A DNA stretch of 32,487 nucleotides from an uncultured Tessaracoccus sp. (GTDB taxonomy: Bacteria > Actinomycetota > Actinomycetes > Propionibacteriales > Propionibacteriaceae): contig NZ_CAMYPD010000034.1 of assembly GCF_947286155.1 (NCBI RefSeq), forward strand, positions 1-32,487. Reading direction: 5' to 3'. The notes beneath the pieces were generated by a model. It worked only from the letters and a program-made list of their open reading frames with translations, searched no databases and was not told the origin of the DNA. A program made the translations under genes and the position numbers. Shown one piece after another: positions 1 to 7,139 of this stretch; position 1 is the stretch's first letter, and each line of letters begins with the position of its first letter.

Positions 1-1557
1 AGTGAACTGGTTATCGATCACACAGATGAACTCGCACTTGCTGTCGTCTTGAAGCAGCTTGCGCAGTTTGCCGTTATCGGCATGCTGGCTAGCGAGCATG
101 TTGCCACCGAACTCCACCATGAACTTGATGCCGGTCTTCAGCCGGTCGGTGCCCCGCACACCATCCTTCGTGGCGGTCATCTCCTCGCCGTGGTCGATAG
201 CGTTGGACCAGCCGAAGTTAGAAATGGCGTCCGGGATCGGGTTCTCGCCTGCGGAAATCCATGGGGTCTTGGGCCACAGGTAGCCTTCTTGGCCACCGGT
301 GCCTCCGCCAGGGATGCCCACCTGCCCCAGCACTGCCGCGAGTGTGTAGATAGCGCGCACCTGGTTCTCACCATTGGCGTGCCGCTGTGGGCCCCAACCC
401 TGCACAATGTTCACCGGCTTGGTGATCGCAAGGCGAGTGGCGAAGTCACGGATGCGGTCAGCCGGAACGCCGGTGATCTCCGCAGCCCACTCAGGCGTCT
501 TCTCAATGCCGTCCTCACCCTTGCCTTCAAGGTAGGAGCGGTAGGAAAGGTTGGCGGGCACACCGTCGGGCATCGTCTTCTCGTCGAAGCCGACGCAGTA
601 CTTGTCGAGGAACTCCTGGTCTTGCAGGTTGTTGTCGAGAATGTGCTTGATGATTCCGGCTACCAGCGCCGCGTCAGTGCCCGGACGCGGGGCGATCCAC
701 TCGTCGGCCAGCACAGTGACGGAGTCGGACTGGCGGGGGTCAACCACCGCGATGTGCAGGCCGTCCTTCTTCGCTGCTTGCAGCGACGTCCAGAGGTTGC
801 CTCCGCCCGACATCCGGGTTTCTTGGGGGTTGTGTCCCCACAGCACCCACATCTTGCTGTGCAACACGGTGTTTTCGATGGAGTTCGACGGACACTCGCC
901 CTCCATGCCGTAGTGGAACCGAGTGATGGTTCCGAGCTGCGAGAACGAGTAGTTGCCGTAGTAGTTCAGCTGGCCACCCATGAGGTTAAAGATGCGCTTA
1001 GGCAACGCACCGGCAGACACGTGCGCGTTCCACACGCCTGAGCCGTAGACCATGAAGCAGGCTTCGTTGCCGTGCTCCTTAATGACTCGCTTCAGTTCGT
1101 CGGCGTAGAGCTGGAAGGCTTCGTCCCAAGAGATCTCGTCCCAGACGCCTTCTCCGCGCTTCGTGCCCTCGCGGCGCTTCAGCGGCTTCTTAATGCGGCT
1201 GGGGTTGTAGACGCGCTGGCGCATGTTTCGTCCGCGCACGCACGCCCTGATCTGGCGCCCGAGCAAGGAATCATCTCCGGTGTTGTCGGGCAGGACGCGT
1301 TTGATCTGGCCGTCGACTACTTGCAGCCGTAGCGGGCAGCGAGAGCCACAGTTGACGATGCAGGCACTCCATGTGGTCTTCGCGTCTTTGATTCCTTCGA
1401 CAGCCACAGCCACGGAGTCTGTTGCTGGCATCCCGAGAAAGTGTGCGTTGCTCGCTACCAGCGCGCCGCCTCCGCCGAGAGCAGCGGACCAGGTGACGAA
1501 GGAACGACGGCTCACCCCAGACTGGGGGCGGTCGACAGATGGGGCTTCAGTGCTCAT
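1..1557 (-). CDS. dmsA: DMSO-reductase-type molybdopterin oxidoreductase catalytic subunit (partial, 3' end outside window)
   Basis: Reading from ATG at 1557, the frame is open to the window edge, giving the first 519 residues of a protein that is usually about 800. SD AAGGA lies a few bases upstream. A twin-arginine signal (SRRSFV, residues 16-21, then a hydrophobic stretch) predicts Tat export in folded form. A ferredoxin-like [4Fe-4S] motif follows: Cys66, Cys70, Cys74 and Cys106 (CIVNCGSRC, then RACVRGR). The order of blocks (YYGNYSYSQ, HNPQETRMSGGG, RPGTDAALV, KTPEWAAEITGVPAD) matches DmsA of E. coli more than nitrate or formate enzymes. In DmsA a Ser ligates Mo, and the block expected to hold it is present. 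The substrate (DMSO, TMAO or another S/N-oxide) cannot be told from this. The enzyme needs the bis-MGD cofactor built by the adjacent operon. dmsB and dmsC would be expected beyond the left edge. Confidence 0.9.
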   Translation of the reverse strand, partial: MSTEAPSVDRPQSGVSRRSFVTWSAALGGGGALVASNAHFLGMPATDSVAVAVEGIKDAKTTWSACIVNCGSRCPLRLQVVDGQIKRVLPDNTGDDSLLGRQIRACVRGRNMRQRVYNPSRIKKPLKRREGTKRGEGVWDEISWDEAFQLYADELKRVIKEHGNEACFMVYGSGVWNAHVSAGALPKRIFNLMGGQLNYYGNYSFSQLGTITRFHYGMEGECPSNSIENTVLHSKMWVLWGHNPQETRMSGGGNLWTSLQAAKKDGLHIAVVDPRQSDSVTVLADEWIAPRPGTDAALVAGIIKHILDNNLQDQEFLDKYCVGFDEKTMPDGVPANLSYRSYLEGKGEDGIEKTPEWAAEITGVPADRIRDFATRLAITKPVNIVQGWGPQRHANGENQVRAIYTLAAVLGQVGIPGGGTGGQEGYLWPKTPWISAGENPIPDAISNFGWSNAIDHGEEMTATKDGVRGTDRLKTGIKFMVEFGGNMLASQHADNGKLRKLLQDDSKCEFICVIDNQFT

Positions 1558-1614
1558 GTTCATCCTTGCACCCGTTGACCGATCAGCTTCAGTTCAGCAG
1601 TCTACGACATGCCA

Positions 1615-1632
1615 TAGTTGTCGTGACAACTA
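1615..1632. promoter_or_regulatory. 18-bp palindrome upstream of dmsA, candidate operator
   Basis: TAGTTGTCGTGACAACTA has perfect 8-bp arms around GT and lies 58 bp upstream of the dmsA start, in the only sizeable gap between dmsA and the cofactor operon. It looks like a dimeric-repressor site (MarR-like spacing) rather than a canonical FNR or CRP box. The regulator is unknown. Confidence 0.5.
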
Positions 1633-1682
1633 GGGCATACGTGGCGCGGATTCGCTGTTCATTCCGGCGGAAGCGGGTGTGA

Positions 1683-1719
1683 TTTCGATACGCCACTTCG
1701 TGGCTACTCAACCACCGGG
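1683..1719 (+). repeat. REP-like palindromic repeat, single copy
   Basis: TTTCGATACGC, then the hairpin GCCACTTCGTGGC, then the tail CTACTCAACCACCGG. This is the same head and tail as the copies near 10.9, 11.2, 13.3 and 26.7 kb, with a different stem. It sits just past the 3' end of the cofactor operon, where it could act as an mRNA end or processing hairpin. Confidence 0.75.
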
Positions 1720-1726
1720 TCTGCAC

Positions 1727-1957
1727 TCAGATGGCGTCTTCGATCTTGGCGCGCAGCTCCACGGGGTCGCCGCCGGCTGCCACGGCCAGGCCGAGAATGT
1801 ACGCACCCACCGGCGCCATCGGGCGCTCCCCGTCGTGCGCGATGCGGGCGGTCAGGTCGAGGATGAGGTCCTCGTCGATGCCAGCCGGGTCAACTCCGAC
1901 GGCCTTGCACGCGCGCACAATGAAGGGACGCCACTCGCTACGGTCTTCTTTGCTCAT
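1727..1957 (-). CDS. DUF6457 small protein, molybdenum-cofactor associated
   Basis: A 76-residue acidic, helical protein that starts at ATG 1957 with AAGGAG 9 bases upstream. The pattern WRPFIV.AC..VGVD, then DLILDLTARIAHDGERPMAPVGAYILGLA, is that of the actinobacterial DUF6457 family. Members occur alone or fused to MobA and are genetically linked to molybdopterin enzymes; their biochemical role is not known to me. It is last in the moaA-to-moaC operon, 49 bp after moaC, consistent with a late-acting Moco accessory or chaperone role, which is inference. No signal peptide or membrane segment is visible. Family assignment is by eye. Confidence 0.7.
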   Translation of the reverse strand: MSKEDRSEWRPFIVRACKAVGVDPAGIDEDLILDLTARIAHDGERPMAPVGAYILGLAVAAGGDPVELRAKIEDAI

Positions 1958-2006
1958 GTCTTAGTTCTCCTTATGTATTCGACGGTGTGCCTCCAGCGAA
2001 GCACAG

Positions 2007-2480
2007 TCAACCCTCCGGGCGTGTCCAATCACCCGATCGCCCACCGGATTTCGCGATGATCTTCGCTGACACAATCTCAGCCGAGCGGTCCACGCCCTTG
2101 ACCATGTCGACGACAGCGAGCGCCGCCACCGTCACCGCGGTGAGCGCTTCCATCTCGACGCCGGTACGGTCGGCGGTGCGGACCGTCGCGCGGATGTCGA
2201 CGCCGTGATCTTCGATGGCGAGATCAACCGCGCACCCGTGCACACCAATCACGTGCGCCAGCGGGAGCAGTTCGGGCACCTTCTTCGTCGCGGCAATCCC
2301 AGCCACGCGGGCGACGGCGAGCACGTCGCCTTTCGGCACCGTCCCGTCGCGCAGGGCCGCCACCACGTCGGGTGAACAGCGCACCGTCGCAACGGCCGTC
2401 GCTTCACGGACACTCGGCTGCTTGCCCGTCACATCCACCATGCGAGCGGCGCCGTCGGAATCAAGATGCGTAAACTTCAT
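2007..2480 (-). CDS. moaC: cyclic pyranopterin monophosphate synthase MoaC
   Basis: 157 residues, the usual MoaC size. With MoaA it converts GTP to cyclic pyranopterin monophosphate; MoaC acts on the 3',8-cyclo-GTP product of MoaA. Visible family blocks are MVDVTGK near the N-terminus, KKVPELLPLAH carrying the conserved Lys and His, GVEMEALTAV, and the ending VDMVKGVDRSAEI..AKIIAKSGG. It starts 4 bp after the moeA stop, so it is translationally close. It is cytosolic and forms hexamers in known members. No key residue appears missing. Confidence 0.96.
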   Translation of the reverse strand: MKFTHLDSDGAARMVDVTGKQPSVREATAVATVRCSPDVVAALRDGTVPKGDVLAVARVAGIAATKKVPELLPLAHVIGVHGCAVDLAIEDHGVDIRATVRTADRTGVEMEALTAVTVAALAVVDMVKGVDRSAEIVSAKIIAKSGGRSGDWTRPEG

Positions 2481-2484
2481 AGCC

Positions 2485-3684
2485 CTACTTCACCAGATAG
2501 ACGTCGAGTGTGCTGCCGGGGGTGACTTCTTCGACGTCGACGGGCACGTACGCCAACCCGTCGGCACGCCAGAGCGAGGCCACCAAATGCGAGCCAGAGA
2601 CGCGTTCGTTGGCGGGCTCCGCGACATCGCCGTCGAGCATCACGGGCACGAACTGGGCACGACCATTCGGGGTGCGCCAGCCACGTGACACCGTGCACGC
2701 TACCGACGGCCAGGGCTCCTGGTGCCCCGAGAACGCACCCAAGAGTTCGCGCAAGAACACCCAGCCGGAGACGAATACCGACACCGGGTTGCCTGGCAAC
2801 CCCAGAAATGCGACGTCGTGGCCACCCAGGCGAACCCGCCCGGAGCCCTGCGGCTTGCCAGGCTGCATCGCGACGGGCGAGAAGGCGGCGTCGATGGCGG
2901 CGCGCACCACGTCGAAGGCCCCGACGGACACCCCGCCGGTGGTGACGAGCACGTCGGCATCCGCGCAGGCTTCGTCGAGCAGCTGCTGAAAGGCCGCGAC
3001 GTCGTCGCCAGCCCGGCGCACCGCGACGACCTCGCCGCCGAAGCGTCGCACCAATCCCGCGACGAGCAACCCGTTCGAGTCAGGGATCTGGCCGGGCTGG
3101 AGGGGCTCGCCGGGGCTGACGAGCTCGTCACCGGTGGTCACGACGGCCACCTTCGGGCGCGCGTACACCGGCACCGAGCCATACCCGATGGATACCAGCG
3201 ACGACGCCACCGCGGCGTCGATACGCGTGCCGGCGGGCACGCCGGGGTCGCCCACCTGGATGTTCTCGCCCTGTGCGCGCACGTGCTTGCCAGGTTCAGC
3301 TGCCTCGACGATGCGCACGCGCTCGGGCAGCGGGGTGGCGCCGCGGGGTTGGTCGGTGAGTTCAACCGGCACGACGGTGTCCGCGCCGGCTGGCAGCGGG
3401 GCGCCCGTCATGATGCGCGCGGCGGCACCGACCGGCAGCGGATCGGGTTCGCACGCGCCCGCGGGGATGTCGGCGGCGACGGGGAGCGTCGTCGGCGCCT
3501 GCACGTCGACGCCACGCACCGCGAAGCCGTCCATGGCGGAGTTCGTGAACGGAGGCACCGGCACGAGCGCGTCGAGGCTTCGCGCGAGCACGCGCCCCTC
3601 GGCGAGCGCAAGCGGCACCTCCTCGATGGGCAGCTCGCGGGCCAGGGCACGCACGTGCGCGAGGTGTTCGTCGATGCTTCTCAT
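2485..3684 (-). CDS. moeA: molybdopterin molybdenumtransferase MoeA
   Basis: 399 residues from ATG 3684. The start is set by the ATGA overlap with the moeB stop codon and by the family N-terminus (MRSIDEHLAHVRAL), although the frame stays open further upstream. MoeA inserts Mo into adenylylated molybdopterin made by Mog. Motifs: NSAMDGFAV (about residues 48-56), ADTVVPVE, PAGTRI, a MoCF domain with TTGDELV, GQIPDSNG, TTGGVSVGAFD, and GLPGNPVSVFVSG. Length and domain order are normal for a bacterial MoeA. Its place between moeB and moaC means the operon encodes both early and final cofactor steps. Confidence 0.96.
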   Translation of the reverse strand: MRSIDEHLAHVRALARELPIEEVPLALAEGRVLARSLDALVPVPPFTNSAMDGFAVRGVDVQAPTTLPVAADIPAGACEPDPLPVGAAARIMTGAPLPAGADTVVPVELTDQPRGATPLPERVRIVEAAEPGKHVRAQGENIQVGDPGVPAGTRIDAAVASSLVSIGYGSVPVYARPKVAVVTTGDELVSPGEPLQPGQIPDSNGLLVAGLVRRFGGEVVAVRRAGDDVAAFQQLLDEACADADVLVTTGGVSVGAFDVVRAAIDAAFSPVAMQPGKPQGSGRVRLGGHDVAFLGLPGNPVSVFVSGWVFLRELLGAFSGHQEPWPSVACTVSRGWRTPNGRAQFVPVMLDGDVAEPANERVSGSHLVASLWRADGLAYVPVDVEEVTPGSTLDVYLVK

Positions 3685-4418
3685 GCGGTTCGCTTTCGGA
3701 ATGGGATCACGTGGTAGCGGCACGTCGCAGCGTCGAGCAGCCACAGCTTGCCGACGAGCAGCTCGCCGAAGCCCGCTAGATATTTGAGGGCCTCCCCCAC
3801 CTGCAGCGTGCCAACCTGCGCCACGGTGGGACCCAAGATGCCAATCTCGAGTGCGGTCGGGTACGTCCCGGGCTCGGGCTCGACGGGGTGCAGATCGCGT
3901 AGCCAGAGCTCGTCGCCGTGCTCGTCGGGTAGCCCGAAGAAAGAGCACTGCCCCTGCATACCCACCGCGCTCGCCCACACCAGCGGCGTGCGGGCCGCGC
4001 GGGCGGCGTCGGAAATGAGGTACTTCGCGGCAAACTGGTCGGTGCAGTCGAGCACGAGGTCGGCGCTCGGGATCAACTGCGCGGCCAGCTCGGGTGTTAG
4101 GAACTCCTCGACCGCCACCACCTCGACGCCCGGGTTCAGGCGCATCAGCGTCTCGGCAGCCGAGCGCGCCTTGTTCACGCCGATGTCGCGGTGCAGCACC
4201 TGGCGCTGGAGGTTCATCTCCTCGACGACGTCACCATCCACGACGGTGATGTGCCCGACGCCAGCGGCCGCGAGGTAGGGCAGCGTCGCCGAGCCGAGAC
4301 CGCCCGCGCCCACCACCACGACGCGGCTCGCCACGAGGCGTTCCTGGCCGCGCTCCCCCAGGCCGGGGACGTCGATGCTACGGCGGTAGCGCCGTCGCTG
4401 TGCCTCCGTTAGGGGCAC
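3681..4418 (-). CDS. moeB: MoeB/ThiF-type MoaD adenylyltransferase without the usual zinc cysteines
   Basis: 245 residues if read from GTG 4418, chosen because GGAG lies 8 bases upstream; GTG 4427 is the alternative. The gene overlaps the moaE end by 10 bp. E1-like fold: RYRRSIDVPGLGERGQERL, a nucleotide-binding GAGGLGSATLPYLAAAG loop, D-x-D-x5-NLQRQ, and LVLDCTDQF. It should adenylylate the C-terminal Gly-Gly of MoaD. Oddity: the two CxxC pairs that hold zinc in E. coli MoeB are absent. The region of the first pair reads RDLHPVEPEPGTYPTALEIG, and the protein ends in FRKRTA with no terminal CxxC. Only three cysteines remain. There is no rhodanese domain, so it is not MoeZ. Confidence 0.9.
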   Translation of the reverse strand: MPLTEAQRRRYRRSIDVPGLGERGQERLVASRVVVVGAGGLGSATLPYLAAAGVGHITVVDGDVVEEMNLQRQVLHRDIGVNKARSAAETLMRLNPGVEVVAVEEFLTPELAAQLIPSADLVLDCTDQFAAKYLISDAARAARTPLVWASAVGMQGQCSFFGLPDEHGDELWLRDLHPVEPEPGTYPTALEIGILGPTVAQVGTLQVGEALKYLAGFGELLVGKLWLLDAATCRYHVIPFRKRTA

Positions 4419-4831
4419 TGCGACCACTCCTCGCTCCCGTCCGTAAAGCGCTGGAGCTTCCAGATGGGCAGCGTTTCCTTGATGCGGTCGACGAGGTCCG
4501 ACGCGCACGCGAACGCCTGCTTCCGGTGCGACGCCCCCACCACCACGACGAGCGCGGTGTCGCCGATAGCGAGGTCGCCCACCCGGTGGTGTGCCGCGAC
4601 GGCGTGCACACCGTCGCGGTCCTGAAATTCAGCGACGGTGCGGCGCATCACCGCATCAGCCGACGGATGCCCCACGTAGCGGATGCCCGCAACCGCGCGC
4701 CCGTCGTCGTGATTGCGCACCACGCCGCGGAACGTCACCACTGCGCCGGCGGCATCGTCGCCGACAAATGCTTCGAGGCGCGCGTCGTCGATGGTGACCT
4801 CGACGACGGCTGCGTCCATGCGTGCGGCCAT
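4409..4831 (-). CDS. moaE: molybdopterin synthase catalytic subunit MoaE
   Basis: 140 residues from ATG 4831; ATG 4819 is an alternative that loses four residues. MoaE transfers sulfur from MoaD thiocarboxylate onto cPMP to make molybdopterin. Family signatures are VVTFRGVVRNHDDGRAV, ...AAHHRVGDLAIGD..LVVVVGASHRKQAF, and the closing IKETLPIWKLQ...GSEEW, which carries the conserved active-site lysines. It begins 4 bp after the moaD stop, so the two subunits are produced together. Length is normal. Confidence 0.95.
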   Translation of the reverse strand: MAARMDAAVVEVTIDDARLEAFVGDDAAGAVVTFRGVVRNHDDGRAVAGIRYVGHPSADAVMRRTVAEFQDRDGVHAVAAHHRVGDLAIGDTALVVVVGASHRKQAFACASDLVDRIKETLPIWKLQRFTDGSEEWSQCP

Positions 4832-4835
4832 GGGA

Positions 4836-5069
4836 TTAACCACCGGCGAAGGGTGGGAGGATGTCGAGGGTGGCGACCCCGTCGAGCGAGCCGCTCGCGA
4901 TGGGCTCCCCGTCAGCGAGGAACGTGCACACTTGCAGCACCCGGGCGAGGCGTTCGTCGCCCTCGCCGAGTTGCTCGCGCAGCGTTTCGAGGGTAAGCCC
5001 CTCGGCGTCGACCTCGCGGCTGTCACCGCCTGCAGCTTCTGCGGCTCCGGCGAAGAACCTGACCTGCAT
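4836..5069 (-). CDS. moaD: molybdopterin synthase sulfur carrier subunit MoaD
   Basis: 77 residues with a ubiquitin-like beta-grasp pattern: MQVRFFAGAAEAAG at the start, LDILPPFAGG at the end. The C-terminal Gly-Gly is the residue pair that is adenylylated by MoeB and then thiocarboxylated. The ATG directly follows the moaA TGA, with GGAGG overlapping the moaA 3' end, indicating coupled translation. Genes moaD and moaE in tandem give the two-subunit synthase. Confidence 0.95.
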   Translation of the reverse strand: MQVRFFAGAAEAAGGDSREVDAEGLTLETLREQLGEGDERLARVLQVCTFLADGEPIASGSLDGVATLDILPPFAGG

Positions 5070-6086
5070 TCATCCTCCGATCGCACTCATGCCACGCTGT
5101 GGCTGCTCGAACTCGTCCGTGTCAATGCCGTGGGCCTGCGGTTTGCGACGGTGTGCGCCCGCCCAAGCCTCCGCAAGCGTAGCGTCGTCGGCCCCCGAAC
5201 GAAGAAGCCCGCGCAGGTCCGTCTCTGTGCGCGAGAACAGGCAGGTGCGGATTTGGCCGTCGCTAGTGATCCTGGTGCGGTCGCAGTTGGCGCAGAATGG
5301 GTGCGAGACCGATGCGATCACGCCGATGTGTCCGCCGGGCTGGGTGTCGTCGGGCGCGACGCTCCACAGCTCCGCCGGGGCTGCTCCGCGCGGCTCGGTG
5401 GCGGGCGAGAGTTGGAAGCGGGCGCTGAGCGCGTCGAGGAGTTCCTGCGCGGTCACCATGTCGTGACGGTGCCACTCCCCCTTCGGCCCGAGCGGCATCT
5501 GCTCGATGAAGCGCAGCTCGTGGCCGCCCTTCAAAGCGAACTCCGCCAGGGGCACCACGTCGACTTCGTTGATGCCGCGCATGATGACGGCGTTGACCTT
5601 CACCGGCCGCAGCCCGGTTGCGTGGGAGGCCTCGATGGCTTCGAGTACGTCGGGGAGGCGGTTGCGCCGGGACATCTGCGCGTAACGGGCCTCGTCGAGG
5701 GAGTCGATGGAGATGTTCACACGGTCGAGGCCGGCGTCGCGCAGCTCCTCCACCTTGGGCGCGAGGCCGATGCCGTTCGTAGTCAGCGCAGTTTCCGGCG
5801 CGGTGCCGTCGGGGAGTCGGAGCTTTTTCACGCGGGCGAGGATGCTGGCGAGGCCTGGCCGGATGAGGGGCTCGCCGCCGGTGAAGCGCACCTTCGTGAT
5901 ACCGAGTTGTTCCACCCCCACGCGGATGAGGCGCACGACCTCGTCGTCGGTGAGGGTTTCGTCGCGTGGGATCCATTGCATACCCTCCGCGGGCATGCAG
6001 TACACGCAGCGGAGGTTGCAGCGGTCGGTCAGGGACACCCGCAGATCGCGGGCGACGCGCGCGTGTGCATCCCTGAGCTCAAGCAT
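5070..6086 (-). CDS. moaA: GTP 3',8-cyclase MoaA (radical SAM)
   Basis: 338 residues from ATG 6086; an in-frame TTG nine bases upstream could add three residues. The N-terminal radical-SAM cluster is Cys23, Cys27 and Cys30 (CNLRCVYC), followed by VRFTGGEPL. The C-terminal substrate-binding cluster is FCANCDRTRIT...RTCLF, and the chain ends in the catalytic Gly-Gly. It catalyses the first step of cofactor synthesis on GTP. The ATG is preceded 8 bases upstream by TAAACT, a TANNNT -10 element, and by no SD, so the transcript is probably leaderless. It is first in the moaA-D-E-moeB-moeA-moaC-DUF6457 operon. Confidence 0.97.
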   Translation of the reverse strand: MLELRDAHARVARDLRVSLTDRCNLRCVYCMPAEGMQWIPRDETLTDDEVVRLIRVGVEQLGITKVRFTGGEPLIRPGLASILARVKKLRLPDGTAPETALTTNGIGLAPKVEELRDAGLDRVNISIDSLDEARYAQMSRRNRLPDVLEAIEASHATGLRPVKVNAVIMRGINEVDVVPLAEFALKGGHELRFIEQMPLGPKGEWHRHDMVTAQELLDALSARFQLSPATEPRGAAPAELWSVAPDDTQPGGHIGVIASVSHPFCANCDRTRITSDGQIRTCLFSRTETDLRGLLRSGADDATLAEAWAGAHRRKPQAHGIDTDEFEQPQRGMSAIGG

Positions 6087-6094
6087 AGGGCGCA

Positions 6095-6100
6095 AGTTTA
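6095..6100 (-). promoter_or_regulatory. -10 element of the moaA operon
   Basis: TAAACT on the minus strand, 8 bases before the moaA ATG, predicts a start site at or next to the initiation codon. No good -35 is visible; the -35 position falls on the edge of the long palindrome at 6121-6193. Confidence 0.45.
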
Positions 6101-6120
6101 GCCGGGTATTTCAATCTGCT

Positions 6121-6193
6121 CGACTGAGCGCACACTAGATCGCAAAAACCGCCTTTATCGGGGCAAAATCGTCATCTGGAGTGCGCTCAGTCG
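6121..6193. repeat. 73-bp long-stem palindrome between mog and moaA
   Basis: The outer 13 bp are perfect (CGACTGAGCGCAC against GTGCGCTCAGTCG). The stem continues to 20 bp (6121-6140 with 6174-6193) with two mismatches around a 33-nt loop. It overlaps the likely moaA promoter. It may be a terminator or attenuator for mog readthrough, an operator pair, or a small non-autonomous element. Its architecture resembles the palindromes at 11116-11191 and 26588-26662, but the arm sequence differs. Confidence 0.6.
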
Positions 6194-6204
6194 CGCTTTG
6201 CCTG

Positions 6205-6690
6205 TTATCCGTGATCGCCGCCGTCGAGCTGGTCGATGAGGTGTGTGAGCGCGGGCACGATGTGCTCGACGACGTCGCGTGCGCCGCCTACTGACCCGGG
6301 CGCGTTGAGCGCCACGGCGCGCACGCCGTCGCAGGTGACGATGCCGGCGATGCCGCGCGAACACATGGCGTGCGGCTGGGGCCCGACGCGGCGCAGCGTC
6401 TCCGCGATGCCCGGCAGCTCGTAGTCGAGCAATGCGCGCGTGGCTTCGACGGTGACGTCACGCGGGCCGACGCCGGTGCCGCCACACGTGACCACCGCGC
6501 GGGCACCGTCGCGCACGGCCTGCCGAATGACGCCCGCGATGGCGTCGCGGTCGTCGGGGACGACGGTAGGGGCCGGCGCGTCGAATCCGGCGGCGCGGAG
6601 TCCGTCGACGATGATGGGGCCTGAGCGGTCGGCATAGACGCCGACGTGGGCCCGGTCGGAGCAAGTAATCACGATCGCGCGATACGACAT
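6205..6690 (-). CDS. mog: molybdopterin adenylyltransferase (Mog/MoaB family)
   Basis: 161 residues from ATG 6690, with family N-terminus MSYRAIVITCSDRAH. It adenylylates molybdopterin before Mo insertion by MoeA. MoCF signatures are VTCGGTGVGPRDVTVEAT and NAPGSVGGARDV. Single-domain length fits Mog or MoaB; sequence alone does not cleanly separate these, so the actinobacterial label MogA/MoaB is safest. A TACTGT -10 ends 6 bases before the ATG, so it is probably leaderless. It is divergent from the HTH-TOBE gene, with which it shares a 47-bp promoter region. Confidence 0.92.
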   Translation of the reverse strand: MSYRAIVITCSDRAHVGVYADRSGPIIVDGLRAAGFDAPAPTVVPDDRDAIAGVIRQAVRDGARAVVTCGGTGVGPRDVTVEATRALLDYELPGIAETLRRVGPQPHAMCSRGIAGIVTCDGVRAVALNAPGSVGGARDVVEHIVPALTHLIDQLDGGDHG

Positions 6691-6696
6691 ACACCC

Positions 6697-6702
6697 ACAG
6701 TA
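6697..6702 (-). promoter_or_regulatory. -10 element of mog
   Basis: TACTGT (TANNNT) on the minus strand with 6 bases to the ATG and no SD, indicating leaderless initiation. Confidence 0.5.
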
Positions 6703-6708
6703 CCGCGT

Positions 6709-6720
6709 CCGCATTTGCGG
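6709..6720. promoter_or_regulatory. 12-bp palindrome in the mog / TOBE-regulator divergent promoter
   Basis: CCGCATTTGCGG is a perfect inverted repeat (5-bp arms around TT) placed between the two -10 elements. It covers the -35 zone of the plus-strand promoter. A related stretch, CGCAAATACGCATTGCG, begins at 6742 inside the start of the regulator gene. It is a plausible binding site for the regulator encoded next to it. Confidence 0.5.
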
Positions 6721-6724
6721 CTGA

Positions 6725-6730
6725 TACCCT
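6725..6730 (+). promoter_or_regulatory. -10 element of the HTH-TOBE/modAB operon
   Basis: TACCCT, 7 bases before ATG 6738 with no SD, suggests a leaderless mRNA. Confidence 0.5.
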
Positions 6731-6737
6731 GCACGTC

Positions 6738-7139
6738 ATGTCGCAAATACGCATTGCGCAGGCTGCTCGCCTGCTGGGAGTGTCAGATGACACCATGCGC
6801 CGCTGGGCTGACGCGGGCCGCGTGGTCGCACAGCAAGACGCTTCTGGAAAGCTAGTGATCGACGGCGCCTCGCTCGCCGCCTTCGCGCAGGAGCAGGCTG
6901 CGGCGAATAACCCCGCAGCGCTGGATGCCCGCTCCGGCCATCGCTCCGCGCGCAACCACTTCACAGGCCTGGTGGTGAAAGTGACCTCCGACAAGGTCAT
7001 GAGCCAGGTCGAGCTGCAGTGCGGGCCGTACCGAGTGGTGTCTCTCATCTCCACCGAGGCGGTGGGGGAGCTCGGCCTGGAGCCGGGCACCGTCGCCACC
7101 GCGGTCGTCAAGTCCACCAACGTCACGATCGAGGCATGA
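6738..7139 (+). CDS. HTH (MerR/excisionase-like) plus TOBE domain molybdate-responsive regulator
   Basis: 133 residues in two parts. Residues 1-50 form a MerR/excisionase-type helix-turn-helix (IAQAARLLGVSDDTMRRWADAGRV). Residues about 66-133 form one Mop/TOBE domain (ARNHFTGLVVKVTSDKVMSQVELQCGPYRVVSLISTEAVGELGLEPGTVATAVVKSTNVTIE). TOBE/Mop domains bind molybdate or tungstate oxyanions, usually as oligomers. The fold therefore suggests a compact ModE-like sensor with a different DNA-binding head. It heads the modA-modB-mobA operon and its stop overlaps the modA start (ATGA). The palindrome at 6709-6720 is a candidate target. Regulator role and ligand are inferred. Confidence 0.88.
   Translation: MSQIRIAQAARLLGVSDDTMRRWADAGRVVAQQDASGKLVIDGASLAAFAQEQAAANNPAALDARSGHRSARNHFTGLVVKVTSDKVMSQVELQCGPYRVVSLISTEAVGELGLEPGTVATAVVKSTNVTIEA

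Noticed and set aside
3685..3978. N-terminal extension of moeA
   Set aside because: It lies wholly within moeB, and the family start with an ATGA overlap is at 3684.
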